This document shows positions 24,287 through 32,844 of a stretch of 62,475 nucleotides of DNA, piece by piece; the first letter of the stretch is position 1; each line of letters opens with the position of its first letter. Source of the stretch: JBQTIQ01 sp052387955 (lineage in GTDB: Bacteria > Actinomycetota > Acidimicrobiia > Acidimicrobiales > JACDCH01); the NCBI GenBank assembly GCA_052387955.1, contig JBQTIQ010000034.1, positions 1 to 62,475 of the forward strand, given 5' to 3'. Position numbers and translations under genes: made by a program. The notes beneath the pieces were generated by a model. The model had not been told where the DNA came from. It ran no database searches and was given only the letters and a program-made list of their open reading frames with translations.

Positions 24287-25471
24287 TCATCGGCCGAGGA
24301 TCTCCGATACCTGGGCCACGTCCTTGTCGCCCCGGCCCGACAGGTTCACCAGCACGACCCTGCCGGCGAGCTCGTCCCGGGCCCGGGCCACCCAGGCCAG
24401 GGCGTGGGCCGACTCGAGGGCGGGGATGATGCCCTCGGTGCGGGCCAGGAGGCCGAAGGCGTCGAGCACCTCGGCGTCGGTGGCGGGCTCGTAACGGGCC
24501 CGCTCGATGTCGGCGAGGTGGGCGTGTTCGGGGCCGACGCCGGGGTAGTCGAGGCCGGCCGAGATGGACTGGGCTTCGAGCACCTGGCCCCACTCGTCCT
24601 GCATGAGGTAGCTGAGCGCGCCGTGCACGACGCCGGGGACGCCCCGGCCCACGGCCGCCCCGCCGGCGGGCTCGACCCCGACGAGCTCGACGTCGGGTAG
24701 CTCGGAGAAGCCCGAGAAGATGCCGGCCGCGTTCGAGCCGCCGCCGACGCAGGCGGCGACGACGTCGGGGTCGCGGCCGAGCAGTGCCCGGCACTGTTCG
24801 CGGGCCTCGTCGCCGATCACCCGGTGCAGCTCCCGCACCATCCACGGGTAGGGGTGCGGGCCCATCACCGAGCCCAGGCAGTAGTGGGTGCTCTCGACGG
24901 TGGCGACCCAGTCCCGCAGGGCTTCGTTGACCGCGTCCTTCAGCGTCCGCGAGCCGCTCGACGCCGGCCGTACCTCCGAGCCCAACAGCCGCATGCGGAA
25001 GACGTTGAGCTCCTGGCGGGCCATGTCGACCTCGCCCATGTACACGCAGCACTCGAGGCTGAGGAGGGCGGCGGCAGTGGCGGTGGCGACGCCGTGCTGG
25101 CCGGCGCCGGTCTCGGCCAGCACCCGGGTCTTGCCCATCCGCTTGGCCAGCAGGACCTGCCCGAGCACGTTGTTGATCTTGTGCGAGCCGGTGTGGTTGA
25201 GGTCCTCCCGCTTGAGCAGCACCCGCACGCCGAGGTGCTCGGAGAGCCGGGTGGCGTCGTAGAGCAGCGAGGGGCGGCCGGCGTAGTCGCGCAGCAGCCG
25301 GTGGAGCTCGGACCGGAAGTCGGGGTCGGCCCACGCCGTCCGGAAGGCGGCCTCGAGCTCGGCGCACGCCGGCACCAGCGTCTCGGGCACGAACCTCCCG
25401 CCGAAGCGGCCGAACCGGCCGGCGGCGGTGGGCTCGCCCATGATCAGCGTCACCCCGTCAGGCTCCCACAC
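24287..25471 (-). CDS. trpB: Tryptophan synthase beta subunit
   Basis: This 394-residue PLP enzyme condenses indole with serine to make tryptophan. It shows GRFGRFGGRFVPETLVPA, LKREDLNHTGSHKINNVLGQ (PLP-binding Lys in HK), ETGAGQHGVATATAAALL, VGSxTLKDA-type SGSRTLKDAVNEALRDW, ACVGGGSNAAGIF (phosphate loop) and SAGLDYPGVGPEHAHL. Upstream starts are GTG 25471 or ATG 25441; the N-terminus of TrpB is variable and neither has a strong ribosome-binding site. No other trp genes are adjacent, and there is no visible attenuator in the 142 bases before the next gene. Confidence 0.96.
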   Translation of the reverse strand: MWEPDGVTLIMGEPTAAGRFGRFGGRFVPETLVPACAELEAAFRTAWADPDFRSELHRLLRDYAGRPSLLYDATRLSEHLGVRVLLKREDLNHTGSHKINNVLGQVLLAKRMGKTRVLAETGAGQHGVATATAAALLSLECCVYMGEVDMARQELNVFRMRLLGSEVRPASSGSRTLKDAVNEALRDWVATVESTHYCLGSVMGPHPYPWMVRELHRVIGDEAREQCRALLGRDPDVVAACVGGGSNAAGIFSGFSELPDVELVGVEPAGGAAVGRGVPGVVHGALSYLMQDEWGQVLEAQSISAGLDYPGVGPEHAHLADIERARYEPATDAEVLDAFGLLARTEGIIPALESAHALAWVARARDELAGRVVLVNLSGRGDKDVAQVSEILGR

Positions 25472-25613
25472 GCCGGCTCCGCCCGAAACTACGCACGGGT
25501 GGCGCCCTCGTCCCGGCCGGCGGGCAGTCGGCTGTGTGGTGACGCGCCTCCGTGCTCAGCACAACCGGGTGCGCAGCGGTCGAGGACGGTGCTGCGGGAC
25601 TGCTCCCGCGCCG

Positions 25614-26795
25614 CTACGCCGGTGCGAAGACCACGCAGCCGTTGTGGCCGCCGAAGCCGAAGCTGTTGGACAGCGTGATCCCGGGCGTCCAGGAGCGGGG
25701 GCCGCCGACCACGAGGTCGATGGCGGGTAGGTCGGGGTCGAGCGTCTTGGTCCCGTCGGTGGGCGGGATCAGGCTGTGGGCCATCGTGAGCACCACTGCG
25801 ACCGCCTCGAGCGCGCCGGCGGCGCCGAGGGCGTGGCCGGTGACGCCCTTGGTGGAGGTGACCGGGGGGCAGTCGGCGCCGGTGCCGAAGAGGGCGGCGA
25901 TGGCCTCGGCCTCGGCGGCGTCGTTGAGGGGGGTGGACGTGCCGTGGGCATTGATGTGGGCCACGTCGGCGGCGGTGATGCCGGCGTCGGCCAGGGCCAG
26001 GCGCATGCACTGGATGGCGCCGGCGCCACCGGGGGAGGGGGCGGTGATGTGGTGGGCGTCGGCGGTCGAGGCCGAGCCCAGGACTTCGGCCAGCACCGTG
26101 GCCCCCCGGGCCAGGGCGTGGTCGCGCTCCTCGAGCACCAGCACGCCGGCGCCCTCGCTGAGCACGAACCCGTCGCGGTCGGCGTCGAAGGGCCGGGAGG
26201 ACCCGGTGCCCGACAGGGCGGTCATGTTGGTGAAGCCGCTGGTGCCGATGGGCGTCATCGCCGCCTCGGAGCCGCCGGTGATCACGGCGTCGCAGCGGTC
26301 CTCGAAGATGAGCCGGGCGGCGTTGCCGATGGCGTGGGTCGACGCCGCGCAGGCGGTGACGGTGGTCTCGCACGGCCCCTGGAAGCCGTAGCGCATCGAC
26401 AGGCTGGCGGCGCCGGCGTTGCTCATCATCATCGGCACCAGGAAGGGCGTGACCCGTCGGGCACCCTTGTTCTGCAGGACGATGACCTGGGACTCGATGG
26501 TCCCGATCCCGCCCACGCCGGTACCCAGCCACACCCCCGAGCGCTCGGGGGCCGCCCCGATGGCGCCGGCCTGGGCCATCGCCTCGGCCGCGGCCGCTAC
26601 CGCCAGCTGGCTGAAGCGGTCGGTGCGCTTGGCCTCCTTGGGGTTCTCGAAGAACACCTCGGGGTCGAAGTCGTGGACCCGCCGCTCACCTTCGGGCTGC
26701 GGGCGCAGCAGTCCCTCCCAGTAGGCGTCGCGACCCGACCCGCACGGGCCGAGCACGCCGATCCCGGTGATGACCGCTCGCCTCGGGCGCCCCAT
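25614..26795 (-). CDS. fabF: Beta-ketoacyl-ACP synthase II
   Basis: This 393-residue condensing enzyme elongates fatty acyl chains with malonyl-ACP. The Cys-His-His active site is intact: TVTACAASTHAIGNA, HINAHGTSTPLNDAAE and STKGVTGHALGAAG, followed by NSFGFGGHNG at the C-terminus. Length is typical. It is the last gene of the fabD-fabH-fabG-acpP-fabF cluster, and its start overlaps the acpP stop by one base. Confidence 0.96.
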   Translation of the reverse strand: MGRPRRAVITGIGVLGPCGSGRDAYWEGLLRPQPEGERRVHDFDPEVFFENPKEAKRTDRFSQLAVAAAAEAMAQAGAIGAAPERSGVWLGTGVGGIGTIESQVIVLQNKGARRVTPFLVPMMMSNAGAASLSMRYGFQGPCETTVTACAASTHAIGNAARLIFEDRCDAVITGGSEAAMTPIGTSGFTNMTALSGTGSSRPFDADRDGFVLSEGAGVLVLEERDHALARGATVLAEVLGSASTADAHHITAPSPGGAGAIQCMRLALADAGITAADVAHINAHGTSTPLNDAAEAEAIAALFGTGADCPPVTSTKGVTGHALGAAGALEAVAVVLTMAHSLIPPTDGTKTLDPDLPAIDLVVGGPRSWTPGITLSNSFGFGGHNGCVVFAPA

Positions 26796-27031
26796 CAGAG
26801 CTTGGACTTGATGAGGTCGAACGCCTGGGAGACGGTGGCGACCCCTTCCAGTTCCTCCTCTTCGACGGTGACGTCGAACTCCTCTTCCAGGTCCATGACC
26901 AGCTGGACCAGGTCGAGGCTGTCGGCGTCGAGGTCGTCGGCGAAGCGGGCCTCGAGGGTGATGGCCTCGATCGGCTTGGAGAGGCTCTCGGCGGCGGTCT
27001 TCTGGAACCGGCCGAAGATCTCGTCGCTCAT
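26795..27031 (-). CDS. acpP: Acyl carrier protein
   Basis: This 78-residue acidic helical protein carries the phosphopantetheine attachment Ser in DDLDADSLDLVQLVMDLEEE. It tethers growing acyl chains in the type II fatty-acid synthase. The ATG at 27031 is preceded by a good ribosome-binding site (AAGGAGAC on the minus strand). The long open frame upstream is not ACP-like. It lies between fabG and fabF. Confidence 0.95.
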   Translation of the reverse strand: MSDEIFGRFQKTAAESLSKPIEAITLEARFADDLDADSLDLVQLVMDLEEEFDVTVEEEELEGVATVSQAFDLIKSKL

Positions 27032-27092
27032 CGAACTGTCTCCTTGGGTGATCCGGGATTGCAGGGGGACGGGGAGGGGGAAGCGGGGGACG

Positions 27093-27797
27093 CTAGTGGC
27101 CCATGGCGAGGCCACCGTCGACGGGCAGCACTACCCCGTTGACGTAGGCGGCAGCCTCGGAGGCCAGGAAGCGGACGGCGGCGGCGACCTCCTCGGCGGT
27201 GCCGAGGCGCCCGACGGGCACCTGGGCGCTGAGTTTGGCCTTCCAGTCGTCGCTCATGGTCTCAGTCATGTCGGTGGCGATGGGCCCGGGGGCGACGACG
27301 TTGGCGGTGACGCCCCGGCTCCCGTACTCGCGGGCGATGGCCCGGGCGAGACCGATGAGACCGGCCTTGCTGGCGGCGTAGTTGGCCTGCCCGGCCGAGC
27401 CGATGTAGGCGCCGACCGACGAGACGAACACCAGGCGGCCGAAACGGGACTTCATCATCGCCGCGATGGCCCGCCGGGACACCCGGTAGGCGCCGGTGAG
27501 GTTGGCGTCGATGACGTCGTGCCACTCGTCGTTCTTCATGCGGGCGAGCAGATTGTCCCGGGTGAGGCCGGCGTTGGACACCAGCACCTCGACCGGTCCC
27601 AGTTCGGCCTCGACCTTGGCGAAGGCGGCGTCGACCTGGGCGCCGTCGGCGACGTCGGCGGTGACCGAGAAGAGGTCGTCGACGGTCGTCGAGCGCGACA
27701 GCACCGCCACCCGATGCCCCTCGGCGGCAAAGCCGCGGGCGCAGGCCAGGCCGATACCCCGTCCCCCGCCGGTGACCAGCACGGTGCGGGGGTTCAC
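27093..27797 (-). CDS. fabG: 3-oxoacyl-ACP reductase
   Basis: This 234-residue short-chain dehydrogenase uses NADPH to reduce beta-ketoacyl-ACP. It begins at GTG 27797 overlapping the fabH stop by 4 bases, placing the Rossmann motif TVLVTGGGRGIGLACA at the N-terminus. The catalytic set is present: LVSNAGLTRDNLLARM (Asn), FVSSVGAYIGSAGQANYAAS (Ser, Tyr) and the Lys of YAASKAG, with a C-terminal VNGVVLPVDGGLAMGH. The dinucleotide-binding glycine motif reads GGGRGIG. Part of the fatty-acid cluster. Confidence 0.95.
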   Translation of the reverse strand: MNPRTVLVTGGGRGIGLACARGFAAEGHRVAVLSRSTTVDDLFSVTADVADGAQVDAAFAKVEAELGPVEVLVSNAGLTRDNLLARMKNDEWHDVIDANLTGAYRVSRRAIAAMMKSRFGRLVFVSSVGAYIGSAGQANYAASKAGLIGLARAIAREYGSRGVTANVVAPGPIATDMTETMSDDWKAKLSAQVPVGRLGTAEEVAAAVRFLASEAAAYVNGVVLPVDGGLAMGH

Positions 27798-28732
27798 GGG
27801 CCCCACCGGACGATGGCGGTACCCCAGGTGAGGCCGGCACCGAAGCCCATCAGCATCACCAGGTCCCCGGCGTTGAGCCGGCCGGAGTCGGCGGCCTCGG
27901 TGAGGGCGATGGGGATCGACGCCGTCGACGTGTTCCCGGTGCGGTCGAGCACCACCGCGGTGCGCTCCATGGTCAGCCCGAGCTTGGTGTTGACCGCTTC
28001 GATGATGCGCAGGTTGGCCTGGTGGGGCACGAACAGGGCGATGTCGGCGGCGCTGACGCCGGCCTCGTCGAGCACCTTCTGGCCCGAGTCGATCACGGCC
28101 CGGACCGCCTGGCGGAAGACCTCTTTGCCCTGCATGTGGATGTAGCCGCCGACCTCGGTGTAGAGGATCGACGTGAACCGGCCGTTCGAGCCGAGGTCGA
28201 AGGCGAGCAGGTGGTCGCCTTCGGCGGTGGTCTCCTCCAACACCACGGCCCCGGCGCCGTCGGCGAAGAGCACGGCCGTGGTGCGGTCGTCCCAGTCGAG
28301 GATGCGGGACATGGTCTCGCTGCCGATGCAGAGGACCTTGGGGGTGTGGCCGCCGGCGGCGAACTGGTGGGCGGTGACGTAGGCGTACACGAAGCCCGAG
28401 CAGGCGGCGTTGAGGTCCATCGCCCCGCAGCGCAGGCCGAGGGCGTGCTGGACCCCCGACGACGTCGCCGGCATCGTCATGTCCGGGGTCGTGGTGGCCA
28501 GGATCAACAGGTCGATCTGGGCCGGTCCGAGACCGGCGCAAGCCAGCGCGGCCCGGCCTGCCTCGACCGCCAGCTCCGAGGTGGTGCCGCCGATGCGGCG
28601 CTCGCGGATCCCGCTGCGCTCGGTGATCCACTCGTCGGAGGTGTCTAGCATCGACTCGAGGTCGGCGTTGGTGACGATCTTGTCGGGCAGGGCCGAACCC
28701 CAGCCGGTCAAGCGCGCCGTACGGGCTGTCAC
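27794..28732 (-). CDS. fabH: Beta-ketoacyl-ACP synthase III
   Basis: This 312-residue enzyme starts fatty-acid synthesis by condensing acyl-CoA with malonyl-ACP. It starts at GTG 28732, overlapping the fabD stop by 4 bases. The catalytic triad is present: DLNAACSGFVYAY (Cys), LFVPHQANLRIIEA (His) and DRTGNTSTASIP (Asn). TSDEWITERSGIRERRI and GFGAGLTWGTAIVRW are further family signatures. The downstream neighbour is fabG. Confidence 0.96.
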   Translation of the reverse strand: MTARTARLTGWGSALPDKIVTNADLESMLDTSDEWITERSGIRERRIGGTTSELAVEAGRAALACAGLGPAQIDLLILATTTPDMTMPATSSGVQHALGLRCGAMDLNAACSGFVYAYVTAHQFAAGGHTPKVLCIGSETMSRILDWDDRTTAVLFADGAGAVVLEETTAEGDHLLAFDLGSNGRFTSILYTEVGGYIHMQGKEVFRQAVRAVIDSGQKVLDEAGVSAADIALFVPHQANLRIIEAVNTKLGLTMERTAVVLDRTGNTSTASIPIALTEAADSGRLNAGDLVMLMGFGAGLTWGTAIVRWGP

Positions 28733-29910
28733 GCGGTGCGGACCCGCAGCCAGGCGACCGGCTGGCGGGGCAAGAGGCGTTCGCCGAGATGGGCGAGCAC
28801 CCCTTCGATGCGACCGGCGAACGGTGAGCGCACCTCGGTGCCGGCGACCTTGCCGATCACGTCGCCGGTCTCGATGGCCAGGCCGGGGGCCAGTTCCGGC
28901 GAGGGCTCGAACAACCCCGCCGACGGGCTCACCACGACCCGCTCGGACATCGAAAGGTGCTCCCCTTCGAAGGAGCGAGCCGGCGCCGGCGGGTCGCCGT
29001 CGAGCAGGTCGCGCAGGGCATCGAGGTCGGCCGGGGTCGACACCGACAGGTGGGCGGCGCCGTCGATCGTGCGCTTGACCGTGCCGGTCAGGACGCTGCC
29101 CGGCCCGATCTCCACGAAGGCCGTGACGCCGAGGTCGGCCAGCGTGTGCAGGCTCTGGCGCCAGCGTACGGGGGTGCAGAGCTGGGCCAACAGCTGCGTC
29201 GACCAGTCGGGGCCGGTGTGGGCGGTGGCGTCGACGTTGGCCACCAGCGGCACCTGGGCGGCGGCGAAGTCGACGTCGTCGAGGGCCTTGCGGAGCCGGT
29301 CGCGGGCGGGGGCCATGAAGGGCGTGTGGAACGCGCCGCTGACCTTCACCGGCAGCACCTTGGAGGCACCCATGTCCTTGGCGACGGCCCCGGCGGCGGC
29401 GATGGCGGCGGGGTCGCCGGCGATGACGACGTTGCCGGGAGCGTTGAAGTTGGCGGGCCACACGTCGCCGGCGGCCCGGTTGCAGGCGGTCTCGACGTCG
29501 TCGTCGTCGAGGCCGAGCACGGCGGCCATGGTGCCGGTGCGCTCCGAGGCAGCCTGTTGCATGGCCTCGCCCCGCTCGGTCACCAGCCGGGCGCAGTCGC
29601 CCACGGTGACGGCCCCGGCGGCGGTGAGGGCGGTGTACTCGCCCAGGCTGTGCCCGGCGACGGCGGCGGGAAGGGCACCCATCTGGCGGACGGCGTCGAG
29701 CACCACGAGGCTGATCGAGTAGGTCGCCAGCTGGGAGTTGCGGGTCTGGGTCAGCTCGTCGGCGCCGGCGTCCACGAGCAGGGCGGCGACGTCACGGCCG
29801 GAGGCGGCGGAGAGCCCCTCGACGATCTCCCAGGACCCGTGGTCGGTCCAGGGCGCGCCCATACCGGGCTTTTGTGCTCCCTGACCTGGGAAGATGAAGG
29901 CGATGGTCAT
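28729..29910 (-). CDS. fabD: Malonyl-CoA:ACP transacylase with C-terminal biotinyl/lipoyl-like half-domain
   Basis: This 393-residue protein starts at ATG 29910, giving the classical N-terminus MTIAFIFPGQGAQKPGMG. Residues 1 to about 290 are FabD: AVAGHSLGEYTALTAAGAV (nucleophile Ser), VSGAFHTPFM (catalytic His) and AFVEIGPGSVLTGTVKR. It loads malonate onto ACP. An extra segment of about 85 residues follows, whose end (IETGDVIGKVAGTEVRSP, FAGRIEGVLAHLGERLL) looks like a biotinyl/lipoyl carrier half-barrel but has no Met-Lys-Met-type modification site. This extension is not part of ordinary FabD and is reported as a finding. It is the first gene of the fab cluster. Confidence 0.93.
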   Translation of the reverse strand: MTIAFIFPGQGAQKPGMGAPWTDHGSWEIVEGLSAASGRDVAALLVDAGADELTQTRNSQLATYSISLVVLDAVRQMGALPAAVAGHSLGEYTALTAAGAVTVGDCARLVTERGEAMQQAASERTGTMAAVLGLDDDDVETACNRAAGDVWPANFNAPGNVVIAGDPAAIAAAGAVAKDMGASKVLPVKVSGAFHTPFMAPARDRLRKALDDVDFAAAQVPLVANVDATAHTGPDWSTQLLAQLCTPVRWRQSLHTLADLGVTAFVEIGPGSVLTGTVKRTIDGAAHLSVSTPADLDALRDLLDGDPPAPARSFEGEHLSMSERVVVSPSAGLFEPSPELAPGLAIETGDVIGKVAGTEVRSPFAGRIEGVLAHLGERLLPRQPVAWLRVRTA

Positions 29911-30025
29911 GCGGCGGCGGGCCCTTCTGGTCGATCGCTCGGGCTTGGGACCCGTCGTGCCCCACGAAGGTTTCAATCGTGCCGCGGCGGCGTGAACAGT
30001 CAGGGGATGATACGGGGCGGCGCCG

Positions 30026-30205
30026 TCAAGCGGACGGGGGCGCGGACCGCGGCGGCGCCGACGGGTGCTCCCCGTAGGTGGCCACGAAGGCGCGCTCGCC
30101 CTCGGCCAGCTTGCGCTTCCGGTAGGCCGACAGGGCCCCGGCCGCGCCGCCCAGGAGCAGCAGGCGCATGAAGCGGTGCCCCCTGAGGCGGCGGAACAGG
30201 CGCAT
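30026..30205 (-). CDS. Small putative membrane protein (59 residues)
   Basis: An ATG at 30205 opens a 60-codon frame on the minus strand that ends at 30026. It encodes an Arg-rich start (MRLFRRLRGHRF), a short hydrophobic helix (MRLLLLGGAAGALSAY), a basic/charged helix (RKRKLAEGERAFVATYG) and a Pro/Ala/Ser tail. The composition and the compact hydrophobic segment look like a real small protein. It lies just upstream of fabD on the same strand, between fabD and the tRNA-Leu gene. No homologue is known to me; it could also be a chance frame in GC-rich DNA. Confidence 0.45.
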   Translation of the reverse strand: MRLFRRLRGHRFMRLLLLGGAAGALSAYRKRKLAEGERAFVATYGEHPSAPPRSAPPSA

Positions 30206-30308
30206 CGGCCCAGGCTACGCCCCCGACCTGCTCCTTTGCCCGCTGATTGGGGTGATCAGCGGCGGGTTCCTGCGCCGACGGCCGGCCGGACGGTATCGTG
30301 CCGGCCCG

Positions 30309-30391
30309 GCCCGGGTGGCGGAATGGCATACGCGGGTGGCTCAAAACCATCTGGCCGCAAGGCCTTGCGGGTTCGAATCCCGCCCCGGGCA
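30309..30391 (+). tRNA. tRNA-Leu (anticodon CAA)
   Basis: A complete class II tRNA can be folded. The acceptor stem is GCCCGGG / CCCGGGC with discriminator A. The anticodon stem GGTGG / CCATC encloses the loop CTCAAAA, giving anticodon CAA, which reads Leu TTG codons. A long variable arm (TGGCCGCAAGGCCT) is typical of tRNA-Leu, and the T arm has TTCGAAT between GCGGG and CCCGC. The 3' CCA is not encoded. Confidence 0.97.
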
Positions 30392-30395
30392 CCCC

Positions 30396-30419
30396 CGCCC
30401 GGTCGCTCGCGACCGGGCG
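30396..30419. terminator. Hairpin between tRNA-Leu and the convergent tadG-like gene
   Basis: A perfect 10-bp stem, CGCCCGGTCG / CGACCGGGCG, with a 4-base loop lies 4 bases after the tRNA and 9 bases beyond the stop of the convergent gene. There is no T-tract. It may terminate both transcripts or assist tRNA 3' processing. Confidence 0.6.
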
Positions 30420-30428
30420 TCGGGGCGC

Positions 30429-32213
30429 CTACTTGACGAGCTTCAGGAAGCCGCCGGCGTCACAGTCCATGTCGATGGCGCCGACGTAGCCACCCCCGAG
30501 ACTCAGGCCGAGGGACTGCACAAGCTCCCTGACGATCGTTTGGTCGAGCTGGGCCAGGATTGGTGTGATCAGGGAGCTAAAGGCGGTCGTGGCCAAGCCC
30601 TGCAGGACACCTCCCAGCCCGAGGGGAGTGCCGAGAAGGTTGATGTCGAACTGATCTATTACGAACGGCGTGACGCCTGCCAGGCCGAGCTCAGAGGAGC
30701 CCAGGGGCCGCTCGATGCCGACCCCGACGGGGGGAAGGAAATCAGAGGTGTACTGGTAGGTGCTGGTCACCCCGGTGCTCGGGGCAAGTACGACTGGGAG
30801 GTCGACGCCGATGGACGCACCCACCAGCCCGATCACGCTTGCATTAAGGTCGATGCTCACCACAACCTCTCCGACACTCGCGTCAAGATTTATGGTGGTG
30901 CTCTGCTGTGCGCCGCACTCGATGTCTATCGGGTGTGCGGCGGCGTTAGCGAGCTTGATCCCAATATTGATGCCACAGCCTGGCAGCGGTTTCGTAGGCG
31001 GTCTTGCAGGGCAGTCATCAAGCAGTAGAAGATCGGTGACGGCACCCGGCTCAAACTTCGTAAGAGCCGAGAGCACAAGTTGGGGCACCTGAAGGCAGTT
31101 CGCCTCAGGATTGTCGACCTGTGGATCGATCGGAATGCAGTTAGGGCCGGCCTTGACGCCGAATGCTCGTTTTGGTTGGGGGCCGTTAATAAGCTGGAAC
31201 CCGAGCGTTGTGGTCGCCAGACCGGGGATGCTCGTGGTCAGGCCAGGCACGCTGATGAAGTTCTCTCCGTTGATGATCTGCGCAGTTCCGGCGACCACGT
31301 CGAGTGCGTTCAGGTGTTGGACATCGATGACGGCCTCGGAACCGCCTTGCTGGATGAAGGCGATCTCGCCGAGGTCGATCGGGATCTGAGCCTGGGGGTT
31401 CTGCTGGATGATGTTCAGTGCGTTGATGGCGGCGACGCTGTCGCACGGGTTGGTCTGCGACGGCGGATCCGGGCAGCTGAGAGCGCTTATGGAAGCGAGG
31501 AAGATGTCAGCGGCCGTTATCGGACCGGCATCAAGTAGATCGTTCGGAGTCGCGAAACCGAGCTCGGTGGCGAGGATGCCGAGGTCGATGTTGCCGGCGG
31601 CTAGGCCGCGGTAGCTGAGGATGTCAAGGAAGGCGCTACTTCCTGGGAAGGCGGTCCCGATTAGGGCACCCAACACGCCGCCCTGGAACGGACTGACGGT
31701 CGCCAGGTACGAGCCCATCGAGAAGTCCACCGTCTCCTCGCCGCCTTTGGTGGCGATGGCGAGGCGGTTCACTCCGCCAGCGCCTGGTGCGAAGAAGTAG
31801 GCGACCTCGTCGCGGGCTGTGACCCGCACGGCGTTGGGGATTCCTTCGGGCGCCGAGGGCGTGAACGTCTGCGACTGCTCATCCCAAACGCCGAGAACCG
31901 GTTCCAGCTGGCGAGCACCAGCCGGTTGGAAGTCGTTGCGTGACCTTGTGTCGGTCAACTGCTGTTCCCAGGCCACAGAGCTCTCGAGTGCCTGCCTGGT
32001 GCTCGTGCCATCGATGAGGCGGCCCATGTCGAGGGCGATCACGTCGGCGATGGCCTGCATGTCGCGGCGCCGCGACATCTGTCGGCCTAGGTCGATGCTG
32101 AAGGCGGTGCCGATGATCAGCACGACAAGGCTGATCGCCACCATCGGGATAACAGCGCCGCGGTCTCCGGGTCGGTTCTGGATGCGTCGGAAAGTACGGG
32201 AGGAACCGGTCAT
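30429..32213 (-). CDS. TadG-like minor pilin / pilus-assembly protein
   Basis: The ATG at 32213 gives 594 residues. The N-terminus has the TadG/TadE pattern: RGAVIPMVAISLVVLIIGTA as a membrane helix with an adjacent acidic/Arg motif, followed by DLGRQMSRRRDMQAIADVIA (the TadG-type putative pilus segment) and a large exported domain with several cysteines and no recognised fold. TadG-like proteins are minor components of the Tad/Flp type IVc pilus at the cell surface. It follows tadE by 13 bases. The region is lower in GC and less codon-biased than its surroundings. Confidence 0.75.
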   Translation of the reverse strand: MTGSSRTFRRIQNRPGDRGAVIPMVAISLVVLIIGTAFSIDLGRQMSRRRDMQAIADVIALDMGRLIDGTSTRQALESSVAWEQQLTDTRSRNDFQPAGARQLEPVLGVWDEQSQTFTPSAPEGIPNAVRVTARDEVAYFFAPGAGGVNRLAIATKGGEETVDFSMGSYLATVSPFQGGVLGALIGTAFPGSSAFLDILSYRGLAAGNIDLGILATELGFATPNDLLDAGPITAADIFLASISALSCPDPPSQTNPCDSVAAINALNIIQQNPQAQIPIDLGEIAFIQQGGSEAVIDVQHLNALDVVAGTAQIINGENFISVPGLTTSIPGLATTTLGFQLINGPQPKRAFGVKAGPNCIPIDPQVDNPEANCLQVPQLVLSALTKFEPGAVTDLLLLDDCPARPPTKPLPGCGINIGIKLANAAAHPIDIECGAQQSTTINLDASVGEVVVSIDLNASVIGLVGASIGVDLPVVLAPSTGVTSTYQYTSDFLPPVGVGIERPLGSSELGLAGVTPFVIDQFDINLLGTPLGLGGVLQGLATTAFSSLITPILAQLDQTIVRELVQSLGLSLGGGYVGAIDMDCDAGGFLKLVK

Positions 32214-32226
32214 CGATCGGCATCCT

Positions 32227-32715
32227 TCATTCGGTGTAGACGGCCGCACTGGCCTTGGCTTGAACGCTCTCAGGCATGAACTGGCCAACGAGCGGGACGT
32301 TCGGGAGCAACCCGCCTGGGCCGAGGACGTCGTTGAACCGGATGGTTACCGTCACGCATTGGCCCGTATTGGCGTCACAGGGCTCGACAACCGGCGGTCC
32401 GCATTCCATGTTGGCGTGGTCGCATCCGCCGTTGAGGAACTGGTCGACGGCGTTGCGGACACCGGCGTCGGCCGCCGCGATTGCGCCAGCGAATCCAGCG
32501 TCGAAGGGCGCCACTGCGCCGGCGCGGGCGCCTTCGGCTGCTGCCTGGGTGAGGTTTTGGCGGAACGACATGAGGAAGCCGAACATGACGATCCCGAAAA
32601 GCAGGAACATCAGGAAGATTGCCACCAGGGCCATCTCGACCATGGCGGCGGCTTCGTCGCCCGCTAGCCGACGGTTCCGTCTACCTGCGACGTGGTCCAC
32701 CCGCGTCCTTTGCAT
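32227..32715 (-). CDS. TadE-like pilus minor pilin
   Basis: The ATG at 32715 gives 162 residues with the TadE signature: an N-terminal basic region, then EAAAMVEMALVAIFLMFLLF (type IV pilin-like helix with Glu near its start) and SFRQNLTQAAAEGARAGAVA. The rest is a small extracytoplasmic domain with several cysteines. In Tad systems TadE is a pseudopilin-like minor subunit. It is transcribed with the TadG-like gene; the rest of the Tad machinery is about 22 kb away on the same strand. Confidence 0.85.
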   Translation of the reverse strand: MQRTRVDHVAGRRNRRLAGDEAAAMVEMALVAIFLMFLLFGIVMFGFLMSFRQNLTQAAAEGARAGAVAPFDAGFAGAIAAADAGVRNAVDQFLNGGCDHANMECGPPVVEPCDANTGQCVTVTIRFNDVLGPGGLLPNVPLVGQFMPESVQAKASAAVYTE

Positions 32716-32844
32716 TTGAGTCCATCCCCGGCTGTCGTGTGGCCAACACCTCGGCGCCCCGAGAGGGGCGTTCGTTACCAGCGAGTATCGGCCGGGGCCG
32801 GTGTTGGGAACATGGCTCGACCGGGTGGTTTCCATCTGGTCAGA

